A DNA stretch of 64,000 nucleotides from contig NZ_JANHLK010000005.1 in NCBI RefSeq assembly GCF_028682635.1, positions 124,001 to 188,000 on the forward strand, given 5' to 3'. The notes beneath the pieces are model-generated. The model was given only the letters and a program-made list of their open reading frames with translations, did no database searches and had not been told where the DNA came from. The translations under genes were made by a program, and so were the position numbers. This DNA comes from Pseudomonas putida (GTDB lineage: Bacteria; Pseudomonadota; Gammaproteobacteria; Pseudomonadales; Pseudomonadaceae). Shown here one piece after another: positions 63,971 through 64,000 of this stretch. The first letter of the stretch is position 1, and every line of letters starts with the position of its first letter.

Positions 63971-64000
63971 TCCTGCTTTCACACAACAAAGTCAAAGGAT

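Overview
The window looks like chromosomal DNA of a fluorescent-group Pseudomonas. The evidence is GC-rich coding sequence, gene order that matches two known Pseudomonas blocks (argG ... nth-rnf-metG-mrp, and SDR-hugZ-fxsA-groESL-colRS-inaA-mexVW-icmP cluster-bifA), and many copies of typical Pseudomonas REP palindromes (TAGGAGCTGCCGCAGGCTGCGATC, TGTGGGAGCGGGCTTGCTCGCGA and relatives) between genes. No tRNA, rRNA, CRISPR array, transposase or integrase was seen.

1-14 kb holds mostly core genes: motY, argG behind a tandem ArgR operator, a small AT-rich accessory patch (membrane protein plus orphan NarL-type regulator), a 59-aa PA3496-like protein, nth, a five-gene rnf operon, metG, mrp, an SDR and a HugZ-like protein. 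The rnf operon is unusual: rnfC is absent, RnfB lacks its membrane anchor and carries a long repeat tail, and three of the four cysteines that should hold the intramembrane iron-sulfur cluster (RnfA/RnfE) are replaced or displaced.

14-30 kb continues the conserved block: fxsA, groES-groEL behind a candidate sigma-32 promoter, a PAP2 membrane protein, the metal-responsive ColR-ColS system with a methyltransferase, an InaA-type LPS kinase and a small exported protein, then a MexV-MexW efflux pair and an iron-associated set (DUF1513, imelysin, dihaem DUF1111). A 1427-aa DUF6543 (dermonecrotic-toxin-domain) protein gene is placed head-on between that set and icmP, splitting a cluster that is contiguous in P. 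aeruginosa (PA4370-PA4373).

35-43.7 kb: icmP with a candidate Fur palindrome, the c-di-GMP phosphodiesterase bifA, the periplasmic glucose oxidation genes gcd and oprB, a VF530-type protein and a Pr6Pr-type membrane protein.

43.7-64 kb is accessory. It contains an orphan RHS tip protein, a C4-like antisense RNA followed by a frameshifted mini-gene, two small orphan proteins, and three similar hairpins, one before each of these small genes. Next come a PadR regulator plus ferric-siderophore reductase pair resembling E. coli YqjI/YqjH, and an alpha/CS1-type fimbrial operon (pilin, usher, tip adhesin, chaperone, second pilin, second tip adhesin) whose usher is cut by an in-frame TGA. Facing this operon is a 1696-aa DUF6543-LRR-NEL putative E3 ubiquitin ligase effector, followed by a divergent class A penicillin-binding protein. 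Fimbriae plus two very large toxin/effector proteins suggest a role in contact with eukaryotic hosts or predators; that is inference.
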